DNA of 22,819 nt from Azotobacter paspali. Lineage in GTDB: Bacteria; Pseudomonadota; Gammaproteobacteria; Pseudomonadales; Pseudomonadaceae. The first letter of the stretch is position 1; each line of letters opens with the position of its first letter. Location: NCBI RefSeq assembly GCF_042434745.1, contig NZ_JBHLSS010000089.1; one strand, written 5' to 3'. Below, one piece after another: positions 7,890 to 16,979 of this stretch. A model generated the notes under the pieces. That model ran no database searches. It had not been told where the DNA came from and was given only the letters and a program-made list of their open reading frames with translations. Both the position numbers and the translations under genes were made by a program.

Positions 7890-9293
7890 ATGGTCCTGGT
7901 CCTGCCCCTGGCGCTGATCGCCGGCCTCGCCTGCCTGCTGCTGCTGGCCGGCCCCCATCCCTACCTGGCGCCGCTGGTGCTGCCCGGCCTGGCGCTTCTG
8001 GTCGCGCTCTACCGCCAGCCGACTCTGGGCTTGCTGGCGCTGCTCGCCTTGGTGCCCTTCGAGGGCCTGTTCTCCACCGCCGATGCAAGCGCCGGCGGCG
8101 GCGCGGCCGGCGGTGGCGGCTTCCCCCTCAACAAGCTGCTGGGCCTGACGCTGATCGCCATCGCCGGATTGCAATTGCTACTGCGCCGCCTGCCAGCGCG
8201 GCGCCTGCGCAGCAACCTGTGGCCGCCGCTGCTGGCCCTCCTCGCTTGGTACCTACTCAGTTTGGCGTTCAGCAGCCACCTCGGCCTGTCGCTGCAGCAC
8301 CTGCGCCAGCTCAGCAGCGGCCTGACCCTGTTCTTCCTCGCCGTGCTGCTTGGCCGCGACCTCGACCTGTCGACTCTGGCGCGGGTGCTGGTGCTCTCGG
8401 TGGCCAGTACCTGCGCGCTGGCCCTGCTGAACGGCGACGCTCCGCCGGACAGCAGGGCCAGCGGCCTGCTCGCCGACCCCAACTACTTCGCCTTGCTGAT
8501 CAGCGTCGCCTTCCCGCTGGCGCTGCTTCTGGCGCTGCGCGCGCCGCGCCGCGCACAGCGGCTGTTCTGGCTGACGCTGCTGGCGCTGCTGCTGGCCACC
8601 CTCGTGCGCACCGGCTCGCGCTCCGGCCTGCTGGTGACGCTGCTGGCCGCCCTGATAGCCGCCTGGCACTACCGCGCCCGCCTGAAACACCTGCCGGGCC
8701 GCCATCTCGGCTGGCTGATCCTGGCCTTGGCGATCGCTTTGCCGCTCGCCCCCAGATTGCTGCCGGAGAGTCTCGTCCAGCGCCTGGAAGCCCTGACCAG
8801 CCTGAGGTCCGGGGTCAACGCCCACGCCGACCCCTCCCTAGCCCGGCGCAGCGCCTATCTGCTGGTCGGCGGCCAGGTGCTCGCCGAGCATCCGCTGCTC
8901 GGCAGCGGTCCGGGCACCTTCCCCCTGGAATTCGCCAGGACCGGCTATGCCATCGCCTTCGCCGACCGGCCGCACCCCAACGACCTCTACCGCGAAGCGC
9001 ACAACACCTACCTGGGCATGTTCAGCGAAACCGGCCTGCCCGGCGGCCTGCTATTCGCCGGCCTGGTAGCGCTCGCCCTGCGCAACTGCCTGGTCGCCCG
9101 CCGCCACTGGCTGGAGCGCGGCGACCCCGAGCGGGCGGCGCTGGCCACCCACTTCGGCCTGTCCTGCCTGGCGCTGGCCTGCTTCCTGTTCTTCCTCAGC
9201 GTACCGAGCCACAAGTACCTCTGGGTGATGCTCGGAATAACCAGCCTGCTGCGCCTGCAGGCCGACGACGATGCCGCCGGAGGGCGACCATGA
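7890..9293 (+). CDS. Wzy / O-antigen ligase-like polymerase
   Basis: This 467-residue integral membrane protein has about 10-12 hydrophobic segments. A conserved periplasmic loop resembles the Wzy_C/O-antigen ligase domain (about residues 290-400), with LLGSGPGTFPLEFAR and EAHNTYLGMFSETGLPGGLL. By position, between glycosyltransferases in a cluster with its own flippase and co-polymerase, it is best read as the EPS polymerase joining repeats in the periplasm. An unusual glycine run (about residues 69-77, AGGGAAGGGG) sits in the first long loop. It cannot be told from a WaaL-type ligase by sequence alone, but no lipopolysaccharide core genes are near. It starts 4 bp after the previous stop and ends in an ATGA overlap with the next gene. 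Confidence 0.85.
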   Translation: MVLVLPLALIAGLACLLLLAGPHPYLAPLVLPGLALLVALYRQPTLGLLALLALVPFEGLFSTADASAGGGAAGGGGFPLNKLLGLTLIAIAGLQLLLRRLPARRLRSNLWPPLLALLAWYLLSLAFSSHLGLSLQHLRQLSSGLTLFFLAVLLGRDLDLSTLARVLVLSVASTCALALLNGDAPPDSRASGLLADPNYFALLISVAFPLALLLALRAPRRAQRLFWLTLLALLLATLVRTGSRSGLLVTLLAALIAAWHYRARLKHLPGRHLGWLILALAIALPLAPRLLPESLVQRLEALTSLRSGVNAHADPSLARRSAYLLVGGQVLAEHPLLGSGPGTFPLEFARTGYAIAFADRPHPNDLYREAHNTYLGMFSETGLPGGLLFAGLVALALRNCLVARRHWLERGDPERAALATHFGLSCLALACFLFFLSVPSHKYLWVMLGITSLLRLQADDDAAGGRP

Positions 9294-10255
9294 AACAGAT
9301 CTCCATCGTCATTCCAACCCTCGACGAGGCCGCCCACCTCGGCCGCACCCTGGAAGCCGCGCGGCATGCCGCCGAACAGGCCGGCCTCGACTGCGAACTA
9401 ATCGTTTCCGACAACGGCTCCCGCGACGGCAGCCAAGCTCTGGCCCGGCGTCTCGGCGCCCGCGTGCTGGACTGCCCCGGCCTGAGCCTCGGCGCTCTGC
9501 GCAACCGCGGCGCGGCGGCGGCCGGCGGCGACTGCCTGGCCTTCCTCGACGCCGACATGGAAGTCCCCCCGGACTGGCTGACCATCTGGTGCGCGGTGCG
9601 CCAGGAGGACCGCGCCGACGTGCTCGGCCTGGTCCACCAGGCGCCGCCGCAGGCGCCCTGGTACGCCCGCGCCTGGTTGCAGCGGCTGGCCGCCGAACGC
9701 GACCGGCCGGCGCTGCTGGACTGGCTGCCGACCGCCAACCTATGCCTGGAACGCGTCTGGTTCGAACGCGCCGGCGGCTTCGACGAAAGCCTGCGCAGCG
9801 GCGAGGACAAGGACTTCGGCCTGCGCCTCGGCGAAGCCGGCGCACGCCTGCTCAGCCTGCCGCGGCCGACCGTGCTGAATTGGGGCTTCGAAGGCAGTTG
9901 GCGCGAATGGCTGGGCAAGGAGCTGTGGCGCCAGAACAGCCAGACGCAACTGCTGCGCAAGGGCCGCATCAGCCTGCGCCGGCTGCGCTTCCCGCTACTG
10001 GCGGCCGGGCACTGGACGCTCGACGCGCTGGCGCTGCTCTGCCTGCTACTTGGCCAGCCGCTCGCCGCTCTCGCCGTCTTCGCCCTCGGCTGGCTGCCGG
10101 CCGGCCTGCTCAGCCTGCGCCACGCCTACACCCGCCAACGCCCGATGCTGGCGGCGCGCCTGGCGCTTTTGCACTGGCTGCGCCTGCACGTCGCCGGCAT
10201 CGCCCTGTTGATGGATTTGACCAACCTGAGCGCCCGGAGGCCTTCCCGTGGCTGA
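9290..10255 (+). CDS. Glycosyltransferase family 2 with C-terminal membrane segments
   Basis: The 321-residue protein starts ISIVIPTLDEAAHL, the usual GT-A N-terminus, followed by VSDNGSRDGS (about 41-50) and the metal-binding FLDADME (about 85-91). GGFDESLRSGEDKDFGLRL (about 163-181) supplies the catalytic acidic residues typical of GT2. The last 80 residues hold two hydrophobic stretches (about 240-280), so it is probably anchored in the inner membrane. The start was set by the ATGA overlap with the polymerase gene. Its donor sugar cannot be inferred. Confidence 0.9.
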   Translation: MKQISIVIPTLDEAAHLGRTLEAARHAAEQAGLDCELIVSDNGSRDGSQALARRLGARVLDCPGLSLGALRNRGAAAAGGDCLAFLDADMEVPPDWLTIWCAVRQEDRADVLGLVHQAPPQAPWYARAWLQRLAAERDRPALLDWLPTANLCLERVWFERAGGFDESLRSGEDKDFGLRLGEAGARLLSLPRPTVLNWGFEGSWREWLGKELWRQNSQTQLLRKGRISLRRLRFPLLAAGHWTLDALALLCLLLGQPLAALAVFALGWLPAGLLSLRHAYTRQRPMLAARLALLHWLRLHVAGIALLMDLTNLSARRPSRG

Positions 10256-11399
10256 AACGATCTTCTGGCTGTGCCTGTCCCTGCCGCTCTTCGCCTGCCT
10301 GGGCTACCCCTTGCTGCTGGCTTGCCGCGCGCCCTTCCAGCACCCGCCGCCTACCGGTACGCCGACGCCGCTGCCGCGGGTCAGCGTGATCGTCGCCGCC
10401 CACGACGAAGAGCGGCACATCGAGGCCAAGCTGCGCTCGCTGCTGGCCGACGACTACCCGCGCGAGCGGCGGCAGATCGTCGTCGCCAGCGACGGCTCGC
10501 GCGACGCTACCGTGGCCCTCGCCCGGCGCATCGCCCAAGGCAATCCCTGGGACGACATCCGCGTGCTGGACCTGCCGCGCGGCGGCAAGGCCGCGGCGCT
10601 GAATGCCGCGGTGGCTCTGGCCTACGGCGAGATCCTGGTGTTCAGCGACGCCGATACCCTGTGGCACGGCGACACCCTTCGCCAGTTGATCGCACCCTTC
10701 GTCGACCCACGGGTCGGCGCCACCGCCGGCAACGTGACCATCCCCGACGGCGGCCGGGCGCTGGCCATCGGCGACCGCGTCTACCGCGCCTACGAGACCT
10801 GGCTGCGTCGCCTGGAAAGCCGCAACGGCTGCCTGGCCTCGGCCGACGGCGGCCTACAGGCCCTGCGCCACGAACTGTTCCAGCCGGTGCCGGACGATGT
10901 CACCGACGACTTCTTCCTGGTCACCTGCGCACCGCTGGCCGGGCAGCGCATCGTCTTCGCCGAGGCCGCGCGGGTCACCGACCGGGGCGTGGAGTCGGCG
11001 CAGGGTCAGTTCCGCCGCCGCCGGCGGATCACCGTTCAGGGCCTGCAGAGCCTGGCGCGCCGGCGCGAGCTGCTCGACCCGGCCCGGCACGGCCTGTTCG
11101 CCCTGGCGCTGATCACCCACAAGCTGCTCCGCCGGTTCGCCCCGCTGCTGCTGGTCCCGTTGTTGGCGAGCAATCTCTGGCTGTGGGGCGCAGGCGACTT
11201 CTACCGCATCGCCCTGCTTGCTCAACTCGCCGGCTACGGGCTGGCGCTGATCGGCCTACTCGGCCGCCACCGGCACCTGCCCAGGCCTTTCAACCTGGCC
11301 GCCTGCGCCCTGGTGACCCTGGGCGCCATGGGCGTCGGGGTCTGGCAATTCCTCGGCGGCTACCGCTACCGGCAATGGAATCCACAACAGAGTCGATAG
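10248..11399 (+). CDS. Processive-type glycosyltransferase family 2, membrane-bound
   Basis: This 383-residue GT2 protein has an N-terminal membrane helix (about 4-24), a GT-A domain with VSVIVAAHDEE, VASDGSRD and FSDADT, the catalytic TDDF, and QFRRRRR in the place of the QxxRW box. Two or three C-terminal helices follow (about 285-370). The layout is that of IcaA/HasA-like transferases and EpsF-type EPS enzymes. It starts with GTG at 10248, preceded by GGAGG at 10236-10240, and overlaps the previous gene by 8 bp. Since a Wzx/Wzy system is present, it more likely adds one residue to the repeat than builds a homopolymer. Confidence 0.88.
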   Translation: MAETIFWLCLSLPLFACLGYPLLLACRAPFQHPPPTGTPTPLPRVSVIVAAHDEERHIEAKLRSLLADDYPRERRQIVVASDGSRDATVALARRIAQGNPWDDIRVLDLPRGGKAAALNAAVALAYGEILVFSDADTLWHGDTLRQLIAPFVDPRVGATAGNVTIPDGGRALAIGDRVYRAYETWLRRLESRNGCLASADGGLQALRHELFQPVPDDVTDDFFLVTCAPLAGQRIVFAEAARVTDRGVESAQGQFRRRRRITVQGLQSLARRRELLDPARHGLFALALITHKLLRRFAPLLLVPLLASNLWLWGAGDFYRIALLAQLAGYGLALIGLLGRHRHLPRPFNLAACALVTLGAMGVGVWQFLGGYRYRQWNPQQSR

Positions 11400-11408
11400 G
11401 AACCTCAC

Positions 11409-12464
11409 ATGATGCTCAAGCAGATGATCAAGGCCGGCACCGGCTGGCTCTACCTCGATACCCACGCGGGACGGCGCCTGCTACGCGGGACCAGGACCAT
11501 CCTGCTGCTGCACCGGGTGGTGGCCGACGACGCCCTGGCGGACCTACCGCACCGCAAGAATCTGTGCATCGGCATGCAGGCCTTCGACCGTCTACTGCTC
11601 TGGCTCGGACAGCACTTCGAGTGCGTGCCGCTCGCCGAACTGCTCGCCCCGGACGGACCGGTGGACGGCCCGCCGCGCCTAGCCCTGACCTTCGACGACG
11701 GCTGGCGCGACAACGCCCTGCATGCCTTCCCGCTGCTCAAGGAGCACCGCATGCCGGCGAGCATCTTCCTGTCCACCGACTTCATCGGCAGCACGCGGCG
11801 CTTCTGGTGGGAAGCCATCGGCGAAACCCTCTGGGGCAGCTTCGGCGAGGAGGCACGCGAACTGCTCTGCGTGCGCTTGCGCCGCCATCTCGGCCCGCCG
11901 GACGAACTCCGCGCGGCGGCGCCCGAGCAGCCGCGCAGCCTAGCCCTCGACCAGTTCCTGCAGCGCCTGAAAAGCCTGCCGCCGGCCACCCTGCGGGCGC
12001 TCGCCGACGACTGCCCGAGCCCAGCCGAGCCGCACGCCCTGGACTGGCGACAGGTGCGCGAAATGGAGGCTTCGGGACTGCTACGCTTCGGCCCGCACGG
12101 GGCTAGCCACGCGATCCTCACCGCACTCGACGACACCAGCCTGCGGGCCGAGTTGCACCGCTCCCATGAGGCCATCGCCGCGCATTGCCGCGAGCCGCTG
12201 GCGGTCTACTGCTACCCCAACGGCGACCATGACGAGCGCGTGCGCGTCGCCCTCGCGCGCCTGGGTTACGATCATGCGCTGAGCACCCGCCCCGGTCTGT
12301 ACCGCCCGCGCCAAGGAGCGCCGCTGTCGCTGCCGCGCATCAGCGTCTGCCAGCACAGCGCGCGCCAGCCCGCCCTGCTCGGCTGGCGCATCCTGCAGGG
12401 CGCCCGCCAGCACGTCGCACCGGCCCTGCCGGCACTGCACAGCAGCGAGGCATCGATTCGATGA
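11409..12464 (+). CDS. Polysaccharide deacetylase (NodB/CE4-like)
   Basis: The 351-residue product has the CE4 motif 1 TFDDGW with metal/catalytic D96 and D97, and the zinc-binding HGASH (H230 and H234). A start-proximal LLLHRV replaces the usual YHRV. About 110 residues separate motif 1 and HxxxH, longer than the common form, with a helical insert at about 130-215. No signal peptide is visible, so it probably acts in the cytoplasm or at the inner face on the lipid-linked repeat, removing an acetyl group from an N-acetylated sugar. It lies 9 bp after the GT2 gene and ends in an ATGA overlap with the flippase gene. Confidence 0.88.
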   Translation: MMLKQMIKAGTGWLYLDTHAGRRLLRGTRTILLLHRVVADDALADLPHRKNLCIGMQAFDRLLLWLGQHFECVPLAELLAPDGPVDGPPRLALTFDDGWRDNALHAFPLLKEHRMPASIFLSTDFIGSTRRFWWEAIGETLWGSFGEEARELLCVRLRRHLGPPDELRAAAPEQPRSLALDQFLQRLKSLPPATLRALADDCPSPAEPHALDWRQVREMEASGLLRFGPHGASHAILTALDDTSLRAELHRSHEAIAAHCREPLAVYCYPNGDHDERVRVALARLGYDHALSTRPGLYRPRQGAPLSLPRISVCQHSARQPALLGWRILQGARQHVAPALPALHSSEASIR

Positions 12465-13762
12465 CGCGCAACCAGTACCTGCGCCACCTGCTGCTCAGTA
12501 TCGGCACCAGCCTGGCGATGCTGGCCCTGCGCCTGTTGCGCAACATCCTGCTGGCACGCATCCTCGGTCCCGCCGATCGCGGCCTGTTCGCCCTGCTCAG
12601 CGCCCTGCCGGAGCTGATCGGCGCGGTCACCAGCGGCGGGCTGAACACCGCCGTCGGCTACCAGGCCGCGCGCCAGCGGCCGATGGGGCTGCTGCTGACG
12701 CTGACGGTGCTCTACGGCTGCCTGACCTCGGCGCTGGCCACCCTGCTCGGCGTCCGGGCGCTGGACGCCTTCGGCCCGGAACTGGCGATCACCGTCCAGC
12801 TCAGCCCCTTCGTCGGGTTGCTGCTGCTGGCCGTGCCGCTGTTCGTGCTGAAAAGCGCCCTGCTCACCCTGCACAACGCCGACGGCCGGGTCGGCGCCTT
12901 CAACGGCCTGCGCCTGCTGGAATCGCTGACGCCGCTGGTGCTGTTCCTCGCCCTATTCTGGATATGGCCGCAGGCCGCGCTGAACGCCGCGCTGGTCGGC
13001 TGGCTCGGCGGCCTGGGCCTAGTGGTGGCGGTCGGCCTCTGCCTGCTCGCCCGCCACCACAGCATCCGCCCGCGCTGGGACTCGGCGAGCCAGGGCGAAC
13101 TGCTGCGCTTCGGCGGGCGCAGCCATCCCGACGTACTGTTCCAGCAGTTGCTGATGCGCGCCGACTACCTGCTCATCGGCCTGTTCCTCGACAGCCGGGC
13201 ACTGGGCTACTACGCCATGGCCACCGCCGCCGCCGAGCTGCTGTTCATCGTCCCCGAGGCGGTCACCACGCCCCTGATGAAACGTCTGCTGCAGCAGGGC
13301 GAGGGCATCGAGCGGCTCACCCCGCTGGCCCTGCGCCTGACCGGTACCGTCATGCTCCTTGCCTGCCTGGGCATGGCGTTGGTCGGCGAGTGGCTGATCG
13401 TGCTGCTATTCGGCGACGCCTTCCGTCCCGCCTACCCGGCCCTACTGGCCCTGCTGCCCGGCATGTTCGGCCTGTGCTATTCGAGCATCCTGCGCCTGGA
13501 CCTGCTCGGCAAGGAGCGCCCCGGCACCCTTTCCGTCCTCGCCGGCGGCGCCGCGGCCCTGAACCTGCTGCTGGCGGTATCGCTGATCCCGGTATGGGGC
13601 ATCGTCGGCGCCGCGATCGCCTCGTCGGTCGCCTACGGCGCCCTGGCTCTGGCCATGCTGCTGCTCTACTGGCGGGTCAGCGGGGTCGACTTCGGCCAGA
13701 CCCTGCTGATCCTGCCCGGCGACCTGCGCCTGCTGCGCGCGCAACGGGGGACGGCGGTATGA
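12461..13762 (+). CDS. Wzx-type polysaccharide flippase (MOP superfamily)
   Basis: This 433-residue membrane protein has about 12 hydrophobic helices and the typical N-terminus RLLRNILLARILGPADRGLFALLSA, as in the PST/Wzx family. Later helices contain LRADYLLIGLFLDSRALGYYAMATAAAE-like sequence (about residues 225-260), also typical of the family. Its role is moving the lipid-linked repeat across the inner membrane. It is joined by ATGA overlaps to both neighbours, so its expression is tightly linked to the deacetylase and the secreted glycosidase-like protein. Confidence 0.92.
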   Translation: MTRNQYLRHLLLSIGTSLAMLALRLLRNILLARILGPADRGLFALLSALPELIGAVTSGGLNTAVGYQAARQRPMGLLLTLTVLYGCLTSALATLLGVRALDAFGPELAITVQLSPFVGLLLLAVPLFVLKSALLTLHNADGRVGAFNGLRLLESLTPLVLFLALFWIWPQAALNAALVGWLGGLGLVVAVGLCLLARHHSIRPRWDSASQGELLRFGGRSHPDVLFQQLLMRADYLLIGLFLDSRALGYYAMATAAAELLFIVPEAVTTPLMKRLLQQGEGIERLTPLALRLTGTVMLLACLGMALVGEWLIVLLFGDAFRPAYPALLALLPGMFGLCYSSILRLDLLGKERPGTLSVLAGGAAALNLLLAVSLIPVWGIVGAAIASSVAYGALALAMLLLYWRVSGVDFGQTLLILPGDLRLLRAQRGTAV

Positions 13763-15699
13763 ACGGCTGGCGCATCCTGCTTTTCGGCGGCCTGCTGCTC
13801 GGCGCACAATTGTCGCCGGCGCCGGCCCAGGACTGGAGCGGCATCCGCGACGGCGCGCTGTACCTGCGCGCGCCGCAGGGCGATACCCTGCAGGTCGACT
13901 GGCGGCCGGCTTGGCAGGCCGAGGCCAACGCCGAACACCTCTACCTGCAGGCCGGCGACGGCCGCCTGCTCGCCCAGCGCGACATCGCCGCCGCGGAAAC
14001 CCGCGGCAGCCAGCGCTGGACGCTGCCCGCCGGAAACGGCGACCTGCGCCTGGAGATCCCCGGCTACAGTTTTCGCCTCTACCGGGTCCGTCATGGCGAC
14101 GACACCGCCGCGCTGTTCGAGCCGGTCAAGCAGCACTTCTGCGCCGAGCTGCCGGCCGGCACGCAGTTGTACTTCCGCGTGCGCGCCGGCGAACGCGCGG
14201 TGCTCGCCGGCAAGTACCACGGCGGCGTCGACGGCCTGCACGCCGAGCGCCTGAGCGACGGCCAGCGGCTCAACCTGCTGCTGTCGCGCGACAACCATTA
14301 CAGCCGCAGCGACCGCATCGAGCTGCCCGTTTCCGAGCAGGACCAGGTGTGGAGCCTGCAACTGCGCGGGCACGGCAAGGCAGCCTTCTGGCTGGACGGC
14401 AGCGCCAACCTATTCGCCCGGCGCCCGGAACACCTGTTCAGCCCCGAACTGGAGCGGGGCCGGGTCGGGCTGACGCTGCACGACGAGGTCGCCGGCCCCA
14501 CGCCCCGGCTCGGCGTGGGCCTGCCCTACACGCCGCCGGAGGCGCCCGAACTGCTCGCCCGGCTGGCGCCGCGCGCGGCCAACCACTACAGCTTCGTCGA
14601 TGTCACGGTGCGCCGCCCGCACCACGAGCAAGCCTTCCGCCCACTGTACTTCGCGCGCTACGGCATCGATGCCGACAGTACCCTGCTGTCGCAGACCGGC
14701 CGCCGCTCGGTGCTCGAGGCCGACGACGCCAGCCATGCCGGACTCGCCGCCTGGATCGACGGCATCCGCGCGCTCGGCGGCGCCGGCCGCCACTACATTT
14801 CCTTCGCCGACGAGCCCAACCTCAGCTATCCCGACTACCGCAGCTTCGCCAGCTACTTCGCCGCCATGGCCCGCCAGGTCCGCGCCACGGCCGGCGCGCG
14901 CGAGGCCGGCATCCGCATCGCGATGCCGGCCTCCTCGCGCCTGGTCAATGGCCCGACCACCGCCGACGCCAGCGCGCGCCGCGGCCTGGACTGGGCACGC
15001 CGGCTGCTGGCCTCGCACGACGAAGAAATCGACGCCCTGGCCTGGCACGAATGGATGGTCCGCGACCTGCGCGCCACCCGCGTCTACCGCGACAGCGTGC
15101 GCCAGGCGGCGCAACTGGTCGGCCTGGACGAGCGCGGCCGGCCGCGTAAGGCCCTGCTGCTGGAGCAGACCAACCTGTCCAGTGGCAACGACGTCAGCCC
15201 CTACGAACAGGAAACCCGCTTCGCCGCGCTCTGGTGGGCCTCGGTGGCGATCAACGCGGCCCAGGACGGCCTGCTCGAACAGCTCAACTGGTTCCTCGCC
15301 ACCGACGACGAAGAGCACTTCAAGGGCATGATCGGCCTGACCGGCGACGGCCGCTACGTGCTCAAGCCGGTCGGCGAGGCCATGGCTTTCATGCAGCGGC
15401 ATTGGCAGCAGGAAGTCCTGCGCCTGGACAACGACGCCTTCGAGGTAGACGCGCTGGCCATGCGCACGGGTTCCCGTCTGGTTCTGTTCGGCGTGAACAA
15501 GACGCCACGACGCCAGGAGGTACGCCTGAGCGGCGCCCCCCTGGCCTGCCATGCCCAGGACCCGCCGCGCCTGCACCTGTTCGATGCGGAGGCGCCCGAC
15601 GCGACGTCCGGCGCGGCCGTCCTCGACTGCACGCAGCAACCATGGCGCTTTGGCCTGCCGGGGGAAAGCCTCTTCGTCCTCGAATGGACGGCGCCCTGA
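13759..15699 (+). CDS. Secreted glycoside-hydrolase-like protein (clan GH-A-like, GH39/PslG-type context)
   Basis: The 646-residue protein has a signal peptide (about 1-24, ending APAQ-D). A beta-rich N-terminal half (about 25-270), with lectin or carbohydrate-binding character, is followed by a region that reads like a TIM barrel (about 280-560), then a small C-terminal beta domain. FADEPN (E352) matches the NEP-type acid/base motif of clan GH-A. Downstream, LLLEQTN (E469) is the best nucleophile candidate, and WHEW (E431) is another. The E352-E469 spacing of 117 residues fits a barrel with catalytic residues on strands 4 and 7. The setting parallels PslG, a GH39 glycosidase encoded in the Pseudomonas Psl cluster, but this protein is much longer. 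It would act in the periplasm on the polymer. I do not recognise a named family; catalysis is inferred. Confidence 0.65.
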   Translation: MNGWRILLFGGLLLGAQLSPAPAQDWSGIRDGALYLRAPQGDTLQVDWRPAWQAEANAEHLYLQAGDGRLLAQRDIAAAETRGSQRWTLPAGNGDLRLEIPGYSFRLYRVRHGDDTAALFEPVKQHFCAELPAGTQLYFRVRAGERAVLAGKYHGGVDGLHAERLSDGQRLNLLLSRDNHYSRSDRIELPVSEQDQVWSLQLRGHGKAAFWLDGSANLFARRPEHLFSPELERGRVGLTLHDEVAGPTPRLGVGLPYTPPEAPELLARLAPRAANHYSFVDVTVRRPHHEQAFRPLYFARYGIDADSTLLSQTGRRSVLEADDASHAGLAAWIDGIRALGGAGRHYISFADEPNLSYPDYRSFASYFAAMARQVRATAGAREAGIRIAMPASSRLVNGPTTADASARRGLDWARRLLASHDEEIDALAWHEWMVRDLRATRVYRDSVRQAAQLVGLDERGRPRKALLLEQTNLSSGNDVSPYEQETRFAALWWASVAINAAQDGLLEQLNWFLATDDEEHFKGMIGLTGDGRYVLKPVGEAMAFMQRHWQQEVLRLDNDAFEVDALAMRTGSRLVLFGVNKTPRRQEVRLSGAPLACHAQDPPRLHLFDAEAPDATSGAAVLDCTQQPWRFGLPGESLFVLEWTAP

Positions 15700-15839
15700 A
15701 CCCCAAGCCGGGCGGCGCCGCAAGGGCCGGCCCGCTTTCCGGCGCGGACGGCCGGAGACAAGCCAGGCACTTTAGCGCCCGACTGCTACGCTGCTTTACG
15801 ACATGCCGAGCAAGCTACCCATCGAGGACGGACCTCACC
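15700..15839 (+). other. Longest internal gap of the EPS operon
   Basis: This 140-bp stretch is the only sizeable gap in the operon. It holds a GC-rich potential stem (GGCCGG/CCGGC repeats at about 15725-15755) followed by more AT-rich sequence (15769-15800). No T-run follows the stem and no good promoter hexamers are visible. It could attenuate transcription, contain a weak promoter for the last two genes, or be inert. Confidence 0.35.
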
Positions 15840-16979
15840 ATGGACTATCGCTTCGAATGGACCACCAGCCTCTGCGCGCCCGACTTTCCCGACGGGGCCT
15901 ACGCCAGGCTACATGCCCTGGTGCCGCAGGCTACCCCGTTCAACCGGCTCGGCTGGCTGCGCGCCGCCGAGCGCGCCCTCGAAGCGGAACAGCGCCTGCA
16001 CGTGTTGCTGGCCTGGGAAGGACGCGAGCTGCGCCTGTGCCTGCCGCTGGTGCGTAACCGCGAGCGCCGCCTCGGCCTGCGCTGGACGATCCTGCGCCAT
16101 CTCGGCTATCCGCTCGGCGACCGCATTGCCCTGCTCTGCCAACTCGACGAAACCGGCCGGCACCGGGCACACGAGGCCATCCACCGGCATCTGCCGCATG
16201 CCCTCCTGCAACTGCACGAACTGGCCGCGGACGGCGAGCAGCAAAGCCTGCTCGAAGGCTGGGCCACGACCAGTTCGAGCCACGAAAGGCGCACGAGTTG
16301 CCGGGTGCCGGTGCACGCGATCGGCGAGGACGACCGGCGCGAACCGTCCGGCGACCTGCGCTACAAGTTGCGCCGGGCGCGCAAGCGCGCGGCCGCCTGC
16401 GACGCCCGGATACGCCGGCTGAGCCCGGACGGCACGAGCATCGGCGCCGCATTGGAGACCATCGCCGCGGTCGAGCAAGCCAGTTGGAAGGGCACGCAGG
16501 GCGTCGGTATCTTCTGCGGCCAACGACGCCGGCAATGGATGCGCGAGGCCTTCGGCGAACTCGCCGCGGACGGCCTGGTGCGCATCGTCCTGCTCGAACA
16601 CGGCGGCCGCTGCATCAGCTACCGCCTCGGGCTCCTCGAACACGGCCGGCTGTACGATTACAACCTGGCCTTCCTGCCGGACTACGCCGAACTCGGCAGC
16701 GGCCGCCTGCTGCTGGACGAATGGATTCGCTGGGGCCTGGAGGAGGGCTGGCGGTACGTCGACGCCTCGCGGGTCAGCCTGCGCGACTCCAGCCATCAAC
16801 TGCACGAACGCATGACCGGCGCGGTTCTGCAACTGCGCTGGAGCCTCTACTCCCGGCGCCCCGAGGGCATCGCCCTGGGCCTCGCCTACCGCTTCTGGAG
16901 CGCCCTCAAGGCCCGGCGCCGGAGCGCCACGGTCTGCGCTTCCCTCGATACAGGAGAACGCCCATGCCCAACCGAGTGA
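15840..16979 (+). CDS. CelD/BcsL-like GNAT acetyltransferase (FemAB-like)
   Basis: The 379-residue cytoplasmic protein matches the GNAT type found in cellulose and EPS clusters. The N-terminal half has FNRLGWLRAAERAL (about 34-47), then LCLPLVRNRERRLGLRW. The core GNAT region (about 165-320) shows LRYKLRRARKRA, VEQASWKG, then HGGRCISYRLGLLEHGRLYDYNLAF and GSGRLLLDEWIRWGLEEGWRYVDAS, typical of this family. It probably transfers an acyl group to an amino sugar of the repeat. The start follows the 140-bp gap; the 3' end overlaps the next gene by 16 bp. An acetyltransferase paired with two deacetylases suggests that the acetylation pattern is actively edited. Confidence 0.8.
   Translation: MDYRFEWTTSLCAPDFPDGAYARLHALVPQATPFNRLGWLRAAERALEAEQRLHVLLAWEGRELRLCLPLVRNRERRLGLRWTILRHLGYPLGDRIALLCQLDETGRHRAHEAIHRHLPHALLQLHELAADGEQQSLLEGWATTSSSHERRTSCRVPVHAIGEDDRREPSGDLRYKLRRARKRAAACDARIRRLSPDGTSIGAALETIAAVEQASWKGTQGVGIFCGQRRRQWMREAFGELAADGLVRIVLLEHGGRCISYRLGLLEHGRLYDYNLAFLPDYAELGSGRLLLDEWIRWGLEEGWRYVDASRVSLRDSSHQLHERMTGAVLQLRWSLYSRRPEGIALGLAYRFWSALKARRRSATVCASLDTGERPCPTE

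Noticed and set aside
8219..9289. Extended frame upstream of the first GT2 gene, and similar extensions before the glycosidase-like and acetyltransferase genes
   Set aside because: These extensions run across the preceding genes and are proline/arginine/alanine-rich with no homology; the true starts are set by ATGA overlaps or by the family N-termini.
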